Origin: Mangrovimicrobium sp033283265
Lineage (GTDB): Bacteria; Pseudomonadota; Gammaproteobacteria; Pseudomonadales; Halieaceae
Assembly: GCA_033283265.1 (NCBI GenBank)
Contig: JAWMQN010000001.1
Span: 372,001 to 436,000 of the forward strand
Direction: 5' to 3'
Length of the DNA stretch: 64,000 nucleotides
This document shows positions 32,630-39,253 of the stretch, piece after piece. A program made the translations under genes and the position numbers. Every line of letters begins with the position of its first letter. Position 1 is the first letter of the stretch. The notes below the pieces were generated by a model. The model made no database searches. It was not told the origin of the DNA and worked only from the letters and a program-made list of their open reading frames with translations.

Positions 32630-34081
32630 TCATGGACATGAATCAGGTTGCGGATACTGACAATCGGTATCGCATTGGTCAACATCTCCATCGAAATCTT
32701 CATCAATTCCGTCATCGCATTTCCATTCGGCTACAGGGCGCGGTCTTGGGAGGATTGGACCATCGAATATTACGTCATTATTGATGTATTCGACATCCTG
32801 CTCAGAAAATGCCGCTCCGTTGGAGCCATCGAGCCACACAGCAACTGGGTTATCGCTTATAGTTCCAAAATACAGTGAAACCTCCGCACCGGTTTGAATT
32901 GCCACACCTACTAGATCAGAGCGAGTCAGCTCGAAGCCGCCAAAGTAACTAGGTGCAATGAATACCTTGGCATTATCAGATGCAGAGACACTTGCAATTG
33001 GTGCCACGCAGGAATCACTGTCTATGGTTTTATCAACGTGCGTGCTCCTTGATATCACCTCAGTGCCGGGGCCTGCGGCTCCTATTCCTGTGCAGAAGTT
33101 ATAGAAAAGTCGAGAGGCGATGGCGGTAAGACGAGCGCCACTCTGAACAGAAATTGCGCCGGCAGCACCTCGGTTTACACTGAACTGTGAGGTTGGGATA
33201 AACAGAAAGTCGCCAGTGTCTATGTAGACTGTTGTACCATCACCCTCAATGAATAGTCCCGACCCAGCGTTGCCCATGGCGAGGGTATCCGGATTGGGCG
33301 GCTCCTCGGTACTGGCGGGAATTTCTGGGCCAATCGTGAGTGCGGATAATTGTGCCAAAACACCTCCGTCAAGGATTATGCCGCTGCCGTTTGCAATATC
33401 GATGGCCATGGCTGAATCCGACTCAGTGCCGCGAATATTGATAAACGATGCATTCAATTCACCTCCGGACTGGCGAACCGCATAGCCGCTTTGATTTTCG
33501 AACTCAAGGTCGCAAAGATGAGTTTTTGCGCTTTGATTGAAAACTGTTATTGCTGGGCCGGACGTCTCCTCGAGAAACCTTAGTCCCTGGGCGGCGAAAC
33601 TGTTTGGCCCAGCATTGACAATCGATGCCGAGAGGGCGACCGCCTCCCCGTCCCCAACGATGCGAACGTTTCGTGAAATTGACAAGGCACCCTCTGAATA
33701 CACTCCTGGAGCAACTTGCAGTTCGACTGCTGGAAGTAACCGCTTTGATGCATATTGCAATGCGTCGGAAATCGTTCTAAATGGTGAGTTCAATGTGCCA
33801 GTCTGTTCGCCAAAAGCACTGGGACGCACATACAACCTTGTGAACTCCTGACCCGAGCTGCCACAGTAAAAATCCACCGTTTCCTGAAGGGGGGTGCACA
33901 TTCCTTCCGCATCCCCATGTTGCAAGTGATCATCAAGACTGCTCGGCTGAATAAGGAGTTCCTTCTGTTTTTCTGTGAACGGCTGATGACACACTAATAG
34001 CAAGATCTTCTGCTCGTTGGCGTGGGTATCGCTGACGCTCCACGGTCCAAGAAGTAACAATACAAACAATACGGGTAGCAT
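32630..34081 (-). CDS. Secreted right-handed beta-helix protein
   Basis: A 483-residue protein starting at ATG 34081 with a signal peptide (MLPVLFVLLLLGPWSVSDTHA); an upstream GTG at 34144 has a better GGAGG but would put an acidic 21-residue stretch before it. The region about 80-400 has the DUF1565/parallel beta-helix pattern, beginning LNSPFRTISDALQYAS and continuing with repeated short strand units such as ARNVRIVGDGE-like and GSGIILDGGVLAQL. The C-terminus contains an acidic calcium-binding-like loop, DGIDEDFDGDVDQCDTDC, as in MopE-type metal-binding motifs. Such proteins often bind or cleave polysaccharide; no catalytic site can be named. Confidence 0.65.
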   Translation of the reverse strand: MLPVLFVLLLLGPWSVSDTHANEQKILLLVCHQPFTEKQKELLIQPSSLDDHLQHGDAEGMCTPLQETVDFYCGSSGQEFTRLYVRPSAFGEQTGTLNSPFRTISDALQYASKRLLPAVELQVAPGVYSEGALSISRNVRIVGDGEAVALSASIVNAGPNSFAAQGLRFLEETSGPAITVFNQSAKTHLCDLEFENQSGYAVRQSGGELNASFINIRGTESDSAMAIDIANGSGIILDGGVLAQLSALTIGPEIPASTEEPPNPDTLAMGNAGSGLFIEGDGTTVYIDTGDFLFIPTSQFSVNRGAAGAISVQSGARLTAIASRLFYNFCTGIGAAGPGTEVISRSTHVDKTIDSDSCVAPIASVSASDNAKVFIAPSYFGGFELTRSDLVGVAIQTGAEVSLYFGTISDNPVAVWLDGSNGAAFSEQDVEYINNDVIFDGPILPRPRPVAEWKCDDGIDEDFDGDVDQCDTDCQYPQPDSCP

Positions 34082-34466
34082 TCGTACGCCCAGTTCTCCA
34101 GGCTCGGTGGGAATAGACTCATTTTGGTTTGAAAGTGACGTCACCAGCACTACCTCCGTGTTGGAAACCAATTACGACGGCTTTGTGATCGACTGTTGAA
34201 TTTTGCATTCAATGAGGGCCGTCGACCCGCCCGGAATTCGGTTGAAGATCATGGCCACGTCGCTTTCGAGCTACCCAGGATGGGGAGCTACAGAGCCATC
34301 AACAGAATGGGCACTGCGGCCTCTATGGATTTGCACCAAGGAAAGCCTTCCTTGCATTCCTTATAGGGTAGTCTGAATGCGTGGTGCGTCAAGATTACTT
34401 GGGAAAAGACTCTCGCAGACATAGAAATGGCGACCTGGTTCAGGGGCCTGGGAGACCTTAGAGAGA
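34082..34466. other. Intergenic stretch with no recognised feature
   Basis: About 385 bases between the beta-helix gene and a decayed SnoaL-like frame. It should contain the promoter of the beta-helix gene, near 34150-34250, but no convincing hexamers could be chosen. No RNA gene or repeat was seen. Confidence 0.4.
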
Positions 34467-34778
34467 TTGTCTCTGACAGCCTCTATCGTGAGTTTTAAAA
34501 TAGTTAGTTACAGAGACTGGGTGACCGGTTGCAGTCGCCCACCTCCAGTCGTAGTGGCAGTGGCGAACTTGTCCCGCGACTGTCAGCACAGCGAAGTAAG
34601 GGTAAGGTTGTTCGGCGATTCACTTGCCATCGTTTACTGGGCGGAAAACCGCATGAGCAACGACATAGATGGCAATGAGGCAAAGCGAAGCGAAGTGTGG
34701 GCCGACACATGGTTAAAGCGTAATGCGTGAAGGCAAATCGTCGCGGCTCAGGATTCGGTTATTATTTGTCACCAATGA
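34467..34778 (+). pseudogene. SnoaL/DUF4440-like gene fragment with internal stop
   Basis: In one frame the sequence reads VRVRLFGDSLAIVYWAEN, a linker, SEVWADTWLKRNA, TGA (34728-34730), then RQIVAAQDSVIICHQ and a stop at 34776-34778. This is the typical C-terminal half of SnoaL-like/DUF4440 proteins, in which a tryptophan precedes the final strand (xWxVVAxQ); the TGA sits where TGG would restore it. The N-terminal half is not recognisable in any frame. I therefore regard it as a decayed gene. Confidence 0.45.
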
Positions 34779-34865
34779 ACGACCGCCCCTTGCGCTCGCT
34801 ACAATGTTGCATCGTCTGACAAGCATATTTTTCAGTGGGGACGTACCGGCCCTCAATTCCAATCG

Positions 34866-34894
34866 CTAACGTCCGCAATGAGGTGAAAGCGGAC
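34866..34894. repeat. Hairpin repeat, copy 2
   Basis: CTAACGTCCGCAATGAGGTGAAAGCGGAC contains a GTCCGC/GCGGAC stem (34871-34893) and shares its ACGTCCGC..TGAGGTGA core with 31242-31270. The two copies bracket the cargo genes from the DUF6090-like gene to the SnoaL relic. Confidence 0.5.
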
Positions 34895-34958
34895 CCTTTA
34901 GAGTACCCGCGCCACTGGACTCTGGTTAGATATTAACTAGCCCAAAATAGCCGTGGCT

Positions 34959-35327
34959 CTAAATCGAATCTCCGTTAATCATTTTCATTCCCTCAAAGTG
35001 AGGTTTTGTTAGGTTACGTAACCGCTTCTCATTACGGTGCCAAGCCATCTTGCAGCGCGGACGACAGAACCGCGCATGCTCGGCCCGCGGCTCGAATACT
35101 TCCCCGCAGTGATCACAAGCAAGCTCTGGTAATGGATCGGCGCCGTATTTCTCCGATTTCTCCGGCTTGCTTAGCCTCCTGGCATGATCCCAGTAACACT
35201 GGCGGCTGCAGTACTTCCTCAGACGCTCGCCGGTTTTCGTGTCGATTGCTACGTACTGGCCGCATCCGCTCATGCACCGGGGCCAGTCTGGCCAAGGAAT
35301 TGAATTAGTATTTTTTAGTAATTCCAT
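34959..35327 (-). CDS. Small double zinc-ribbon protein
   Basis: A 122-residue protein with two cysteine-rich units. The first is CMSGCGQYV ... YCSRQCYWDHARRL (about 18-50) and the second is CDHCGEVF ... FCRPRCKMAWHRNEKRLR (about 71-104). Each has the CxxC/CxxxC spacing of treble-clef or ribbon zinc fingers, with a basic helix after it, which suggests nucleic-acid binding. No family name is certain. It is the last gene of the minus-strand module that begins with the integrase region. Confidence 0.6.
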   Translation of the reverse strand: MELLKNTNSIPWPDWPRCMSGCGQYVAIDTKTGERLRKYCSRQCYWDHARRLSKPEKSEKYGADPLPELACDHCGEVFEPRAEHARFCRPRCKMAWHRNEKRLRNLTKPHFEGMKMINGDSI

Positions 35328-35433
35328 CCTGCGTAACCTCTCTGGTGGAATCTAAAAGTCTCCGACTGATACCCTATTTTGACAAGTTCCGTAACATCAG
35401 CCTTAACAATCCTTAACCTGCGTAACATGCTGC

Positions 35434-35940
35434 CTACCCTCCAGCCCAGCTGGTGTCTTTGAGGTCTTCCTCAATGGTGCGCTTTCGGGTGCTCTGGTTG
35501 CTGCTTCCCGCAGGATCGCTCGCCGGTCCCTTTCCCCTATATAATTTGGTTACTTCCCGGTTACTTCCTGGTTCACTCCCCGTTTTTGGGGGTGGTGACT
35601 CCCCGTTTTTGGGGGTGGTCGCTACCCGTTTTTGGGTGTACCCAATTTCGGGGGTACTACCGTTTTCGGGTGTACCCGTTTTCGGGGGTAGTTGAAGCTG
35701 GTAATTGGTCTTTGCACCGCGCCGTTTTCTAGTCGAAACGAGTCCAAGTTTTTCCAGATGCGCGACCGCTCCCGGTATTGTTTTCATATCCATCCCAGTC
35801 TGCTCCGCAATGTAAGAATGAGATGGGAAACACGCACCGGTGCCGCTGTTGTGGCAGTCAGCGAGGCAAAGAAGTGTGAGCTTGGCTGTGGCCTTCCCAA
35901 TGGCTTGTTGCCATGCCCAATCTGTCGCCTCTCGACTCAT
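35434..35940 (-). CDS. Phage-type winged-helix protein, possible replication initiator
   Basis: A 168-residue protein whose first 80 residues are a helix-turn-helix/winged-helix domain of the type found in phage replication proteins: AKLTLLCLADCHNSGTGACFPSHSYIAEQTGMDMKTI (in part) and HLEKLGLVSTRKRRGAKTNYQL. Next comes a proline-rich linker of PKTG/PENG/PKNG units, encoded by six iteron-like DNA repeats. The C-terminus is basic and hydrophilic. Its start overlaps the HNH gene stop (ATGA). By analogy with lambda O, where the origin iterons lie inside the initiator gene, this may be the replication protein of the element (inference). Confidence 0.6.
   Translation of the reverse strand: MSREATDWAWQQAIGKATAKLTLLCLADCHNSGTGACFPSHSYIAEQTGMDMKTIPGAVAHLEKLGLVSTRKRRGAKTNYQLQLPPKTGTPENGSTPEIGYTQKRVATTPKNGESPPPKTGSEPGSNREVTKLYRGKGPASDPAGSSNQSTRKRTIEEDLKDTSWAGG
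35546..35688 (-). repeat. Six iteron-like repeats inside the winged-helix gene, candidate replication origin
   Basis: Copies of CCC(C)RAAAACGGG, each a small palindrome-like unit such as CCCCCAAAAACGGGG, lie at about 35578-35592, 35601-35615, 35625-35636, 35641-35654, 35659-35671 and 35675-35688 (minus-strand sense). They are followed at 35546-35580 by three GGTTACTTCC-like repeats and AT-rich TATATAATTT. The units fall in all three reading frames of the gene: PKTG, PENG and TQKR are read from the same DNA motif. This indicates selection on DNA rather than protein. Confidence 0.55.
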
Positions 35941-36515
35941 GCGGCGCTGTCCTCGCGATATGGCGCGGAATCTGCCGGCCTGCCGTGCAGTGGCGAGTAA
36001 CCCAGCCGGCGCTCTGCAGCCCGCCTGGCCCTGATAGCTGCGGCTTTGCCCGGAAATGAGCCCAGGTGTACCTGCTTGCCATTCTCCGTGATGTGCGCAT
36101 GCCAGCGCGCTCCTACTGGCCTGATGCCGGTGTAACCGTGTTTGTTGTTGGCGTATCTCCGCAGGTTTTTTCCGTTCTCGGGATAGCTGGAAGGCACAAG
36201 GTTCTCAAACCGATTGTTCAGGCCGTTGCCATCCAGGTGGTCTACCATTGCAGGCCATACACCAGTGCACATCGCGTAGATAATCCGGTGCTCGTAGTAT
36301 GCTTTTCCGTTGAGAGAGACCTGCCGATACTTCCCCTGAAACGCATTCCCAGCGCGTGTCCCGGCCAGCTTGGCATTGATGCCCCAGCCCGTAGGTTGTC
36401 GGTAGTGGTGTCGCGGGCGGCGCTTCCAGAAAAGTTGCCCGGTCTTTTCGTCGTAACGGAACACCTCGTGCAGATACTCGGCAGTTGGTGGCTGGTTACA
36501 TTTCTGCTTAGACAT
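35937..36515 (-). CDS. HNH endonuclease with AP2-like DNA-binding domain
   Basis: A 192-residue protein of the phage HNH family. The HNH core is EHRIIYAMCTGVWPAMVDHLDGNGLNNRFENL (in part, about 75-107), with the histidine pair and Asn expected for metal-dependent cleavage. It is followed by an AP2/NUMOD-like domain (about 135-165, GYTGIRPVGARWHAHITENG and then a KQVHLGSFPGKAAAIRAR-type helix). ATG 36515 is chosen over 36539 because MSKQKCNQ starts the family-like part. It lies inside the integrase operon. Such genes are often free-standing homing endonucleases or phage packaging helpers. Confidence 0.8.
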   Translation of the reverse strand: MSKQKCNQPPTAEYLHEVFRYDEKTGQLFWKRRPRHHYRQPTGWGINAKLAGTRAGNAFQGKYRQVSLNGKAYYEHRIIYAMCTGVWPAMVDHLDGNGLNNRFENLVPSSYPENGKNLRRYANNKHGYTGIRPVGARWHAHITENGKQVHLGSFPGKAAAIRARRAAERRLGYSPLHGRPADSAPYREDSAA

Positions 36516-36583
36516 GATCGCCCTCAATGCGAGGAGCAATCGCGCTGCTATACTGATTTGGTCCTGGCAGACAATCTCAGTAC

Positions 36584-36616
36584 GGCCACCGCGGATCGCT
36601 CCAGGTGGCCTTTTTT
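36584..36616 (+). terminator. Plus-strand intrinsic terminator of unknown transcript
   Basis: GGCCACC, a 13-base loop and GGTGGCC are followed directly by TTTTTT on the plus strand. All neighbouring genes are on the minus strand, where no T-run follows the hairpin. A TATACT hexamer at 36549-36554 on the plus strand could be a -10 box for a short transcript ending here, but its -35 region is poor. Confidence 0.5.
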
Positions 36617-36863
36617 ATGCGGCGCCTTCCAGAATCGGACGTTCGTCCGCCATCATCTCGGCGAAGGCAACAACATCGATGTGCCAGCGCCCTCCCCGCT
36701 TCTTGAAGCAACGCTTAACTTGCTCCGGCTGTGAAGCCAGTGTGTCGATCATTCCACGCAGGCGGCGCTCTGGCGCCAGCTCGGGATTTTCTCTGGAGAA
36801 TTTAGTGACCAGGGCAAACTGGATTGGGTACTGCTTCAGCAGGTACTCTGCAAGTGGGGTCAT
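36615..36863 (-). CDS. Small phage-module protein, unknown
   Basis: An 82-residue soluble protein (starts MTPLAEYLLKQYPIQFALVTKF, in part; ends DERPILEGAA) with a helical, charged composition. No family is recognised; a DNA-binding or regulatory role is plausible given its place between the integrase-side genes and the HNH gene, but no helix-turn-helix can be defined with confidence. Its stop codon lies within the loop-side T-run of a plus-strand terminator. Confidence 0.5.
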   Translation of the reverse strand: MTPLAEYLLKQYPIQFALVTKFSRENPELAPERRLRGMIDTLASQPEQVKRCFKKRGGRWHIDVVAFAEMMADERPILEGAA

Positions 36864-36954
36864 TGGTAAAGCCTCGCGTTATCACACCAGGCTTTACTTT
36901 ATTGGCGGCGAGTACCTATATACAGAAACACCCACGGTAAACAAAAGGTGTCTT

Positions 36955-37461
36955 TTACCTTAGTAGGTCGTCGTGATCGACCAGGCTCCTGTGGCCGTCA
37001 ATCGATCGGATTAAGGGATCAATTGCCTTGCGCACCGCTTCAATAGAGATGTTGTGTTTCTGAGCGAGCTCAAGAACGGCAGCATCGTAGGTGTATGACT
37101 TATCGTTGTGGCGAAGTGACCAGTACTCATTGTATAAACCCCAGTCCCTGCCTCGCTTGTTCGACTTACCTTGCTGCACCTTCAGCCCTGATGCCTGCTC
37201 AAAAGATAGCTCTCCATTGAGAGTCGCTGCAATTGCGTTGGCGAGGTACTGCAGCAACCTGATGGGTGGCTGTTTGTTGAGCTGAATACATCGATGAAAG
37301 TGAACAAGCGCATTACGCGCTGCTATGGGGTTGCTTCGGCTTTCCGCCCCGTCTACCCACAAATTTATTGTGTTCAGGTAAATGGAAAGATCTTGCTTCT
37401 GCAACGCTTCACGGAGGCGCCTCTCCAACTCTTCCTGAACCTCTTCAGGAGTCACTGACAC
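36955..37461 (-). CDS. Unknown protein downstream of the integrase
   Basis: A 168-residue protein read from GTG 37461 (GTG 37455 is equally possible), overlapping the integrase stop by 17 bases. It is helical and charged: VTPEEVQEELERRLREAL at the start, a middle segment with HFHRCIQLNKQPPIRLLQYLANAI, and a C-terminal YDAAVLELAQKHNISIEAVRKAI that looks like a helix-turn-helix. The C-terminal pattern suggests DNA binding. The coupling to the integrase gene suggests a role in control of the element (inference). Confidence 0.55.
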   Translation of the reverse strand: MSVTPEEVQEELERRLREALQKQDLSIYLNTINLWVDGAESRSNPIAARNALVHFHRCIQLNKQPPIRLLQYLANAIAATLNGELSFEQASGLKVQQGKSNKRGRDWGLYNEYWSLRHNDKSYTYDAAVLELAQKHNISIEAVRKAIDPLIRSIDGHRSLVDHDDLLR

Positions 37462-38494
37462 CACTCCGCGCCAGATCCACCGCCTGCCCCACCTGCTGGG
37501 CCACATCGGTCACCAGGTGCGCATACCGCTTCAGCATGGCGCTCGACTTGTGGCCGGACACCAGCTGCACCATCACCGGGTTGAGTCCTGCCTTCAGTGC
37601 CGCGGTAACGAAGCCGTGGCGCAGATCATGGAAGCGTAGATCCTCGATCCCGGCTCTTTTCTTCGCCTCGCCCCAGTGTACAGCGTAGTTGTAGGGTGCC
37701 GCGCCAGTGGTGGAGTTGCCAAATACGAAACCATTGAACTTAAGGCGGTACTTTTTGCGCCAGGCCTTCAGCCAGCGCCGAGCTTCCTTGCCGACGAATA
37801 CGGCGCGCTTTTCACCGTTCTTTGATTTCTTGATCTGCAGGCATCCGGTGGATAGCTCGACGTCCTCCCAGCGCAGCCGCTGGACCTCACTCGCGCGCAT
37901 GCCGGTAGACTCTGCTACCAGAACGAAGCCGAGCAGCGCAGGCTCCTCATGGTCGTGCAGGACCTCCAGTAGTCGCATGCGTTCTGCATCGGAGAGTAGA
38001 CGATCGCGCTCGTTGTCCTCGGTCAGGCTTTTAATGTGGCAGGGGTTAGATTTCAGCCAGTCCCACTCCTCCACTGCCAGGGTGCACACGCGGCTCAGGA
38101 GAGCCACCTGGCGGTTGACTGTGGCCGGCGCCAGGGTATGCCCCTTGCTGGGGCCTCGCTTCGAGGATTTCTTCTCCTGCAGTGCCTTACGCGCGGTGAC
38201 AACGTGCGCCTTCCTGAAGTCCCGCAACTTGATACCACCGAGTTGCCCCTTCCACCAGGTGAGCACATTCTGCTCGTACTTGATCGGCCCGGCCTCCTCG
38301 ACGTATCGCTCGATCAGATCGGTGACCGTCTTGTTGGTTAGGCTGAAGGTGTCCCCATTATCCAATGCTGCTTCAGTCTCACGGGCCCAGCGTTTGGCCT
38401 CGGCCTGAGTTTTGAAGTTCTTGCTGAATGGCTTATGTCCCTGGCGGCGGACCATCGCCCGCCACCGGTTTTTGTCTTTAGTTATGCTCGCCAT
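37445..38494 (-). CDS. Tyrosine site-specific integrase
   Basis: A 349-residue phage-type integrase. The N-terminal arm-binding region is MASITKDKNRWRAMVRRQGHKPF (in part), followed by a SAM-like core-binding domain (about 60-160) and the catalytic domain (about 170-340). The catalytic residues are Arg in MRASEVQRLRW, the HDLRHGF histidine-arginine pair, the histidine in VSGHKSS, and the nucleophile tyrosine in MLKRYAHL. It is oriented away from the tRNA-Cys target and about 450 bp from it, as expected for the enzyme that inserted the element at the tRNA 3' end. Confidence 0.95.
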   Translation of the reverse strand: MASITKDKNRWRAMVRRQGHKPFSKNFKTQAEAKRWARETEAALDNGDTFSLTNKTVTDLIERYVEEAGPIKYEQNVLTWWKGQLGGIKLRDFRKAHVVTARKALQEKKSSKRGPSKGHTLAPATVNRQVALLSRVCTLAVEEWDWLKSNPCHIKSLTEDNERDRLLSDAERMRLLEVLHDHEEPALLGFVLVAESTGMRASEVQRLRWEDVELSTGCLQIKKSKNGEKRAVFVGKEARRWLKAWRKKYRLKFNGFVFGNSTTGAAPYNYAVHWGEAKKRAGIEDLRFHDLRHGFVTAALKAGLNPVMVQLVSGHKSSAMLKRYAHLVTDVAQQVGQAVDLARSGVSDS

Positions 38495-38742
38495 CAGCCC
38501 TCCCCTTCGATCTCTGGTGCCACTGAATTGGCGGCATCAACAACAGAGCCGCTCGTATTGCTGAGGAAAAATGAGGCGAACTTCTGAGCCGCGGAAACGA
38601 GCTCCATCCGCTGTTGGTCATTGTCGGCAAGGTATGCCGCGTTCAAGATTGCCTGAAGGTCTCGGGCCCCATCACCGATATCTTCGGCGAGGATATACAG
38701 ACGCTGGGCATGGTCGCCCATGGTAGGATTGGCTTTAGCCAT
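38494..38742 (-). CDS. Small protein upstream of the integrase
   Basis: An 82-residue, helical, acidic protein whose stop codon overlaps the integrase start by one base (TGATG), indicating translational coupling. It contains AQRLYILAEDIGDGARDLQAILNAAYL, a helical hairpin pattern. Its position would suit an excisionase or regulator, but it lacks the basic winged-helix composition of known excisionases, so no function is assigned. A ribosome-binding sequence (AGGAGG) precedes its ATG. Confidence 0.6.
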   Translation of the reverse strand: MAKANPTMGDHAQRLYILAEDIGDGARDLQAILNAAYLADNDQQRMELVSAAQKFASFFLSNTSGSVVDAANSVAPEIEGEG

Positions 38743-38885
38743 GATGACACCTCCTGATTAGGTGCTGTCCTGGTCAGGCCGCAGCAAGTGTTCGCGCACT
38801 GCTGTGGCCGTTCTATTTCCGCATGCCGTTCAGGTGCAACTTAGCAATTTCGAAACGCGCTTGGGAAGCGCATTTCAGAACGCAG

Positions 38886-38903
38886 TGCACGCGAGCTGCA
38901 CGC
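38886..38903. repeat. Paired TGCACGC motifs near the right att site
   Basis: TGCACGC occurs at 38886-38892 and again at 38897-38903, about 50-60 bases inside the right att repeat. The same heptamer and its inverse are present near the left end at 24254-24285. They are candidate arm-type integrase sites. Confidence 0.4.
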
Positions 38904-38948
38904 AGCTCGTGACTAAATCAGGATTTCGTGGTGTAACTACTTGATTTG

Positions 38949-38994
38949 ATTGGAGGCCCGGGTCGGAATCGAACCGGCGTAAACGGAGTTGCAG
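38949..38994 (-). repeat. Right attachment site, overlapping the tRNA-Cys 3' end
   Basis: This copy of the 46-bp repeat is identical to 24101-24146. It covers the CCA end, acceptor 3' strand, T-arm and the 3' part of the anticodon arm of tRNA-Cys, so integration here leaves the intact tRNA. Confidence 0.93.
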
Positions 38995-39024
38995 TCCGCT
39001 GCATAACCACTCTGCTACCGGGCC
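38951..39024 (-). tRNA. tRNA-Cys (anticodon GCA)
   Basis: On the minus strand the gene begins GGCCCGGTAGCAG and ends CCCGGGCC-T-CCA, with a paired acceptor stem and encoded CCA. The anticodon loop is ACTGCAA, giving GCA, and the T-arm is CCGG-TTCGATTC-CCGG-like. It is the integration target of the island and lies 28 bases downstream of tRNA-Gly. Confidence 0.97.
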
Positions 39025-39052
39025 AATGTGACTGGATATCAGTCGAGGAAGT

Positions 39053-39128
39053 TGGAGCGGGAAACCGGGTTCGAACCGGCGACCTCAACCTTGGCAAGGT
39101 TGCGCTCTACCAACTGAGCTATTCCCGC
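39053..39128 (-). tRNA. tRNA-Gly (anticodon GCC)
   Basis: On the minus strand the gene begins GCGGGAATAGCTCAG and ends TCCCGC-T-CCA. The anticodon arm is CAACC-TTGCCAA-GGTTG, giving GCC. It is 125 bases downstream of pgsA on the same strand, as in E. coli (pgsA-glyW-cysT). Confidence 0.97.
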
Positions 39129-39253
39129 TTTTTAGAGAAGAGTTGCTCTTTTCTAACTCCCCGATGCGCGGCTGCACACTCGAGAGGCGCCCATTGTATG
39201 CATCCCAAGATCGGTGTCAACAGGTATGGAAAAAAATTCTCCAAGCGGCTGAA

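Larger units (their letters stand above)
24101..38994. mobile_element. 14.8-kb integrated element in the 3' end of tRNA-Cys
   Basis: A perfect 46-bp direct repeat, corresponding to the 3' part of tRNA-Cys, occurs at 24101-24146 and 38949-38994. The intact tRNA lies at the right end and a tyrosine integrase gene sits about 450 bp inside that end, the usual layout of tRNA-targeting islands and prophages. Inside, base composition is clearly lower in GC than the flanks, particularly from 24.3 to 34.9 kb. The right 4 kb is a compact phage-like module. The rest is cargo with decayed phage and enzyme genes. No capsid, portal, tail or conjugation gene is recognised, so it is a satellite or decayed prophage rather than a complete phage. 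Confidence 0.92.
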
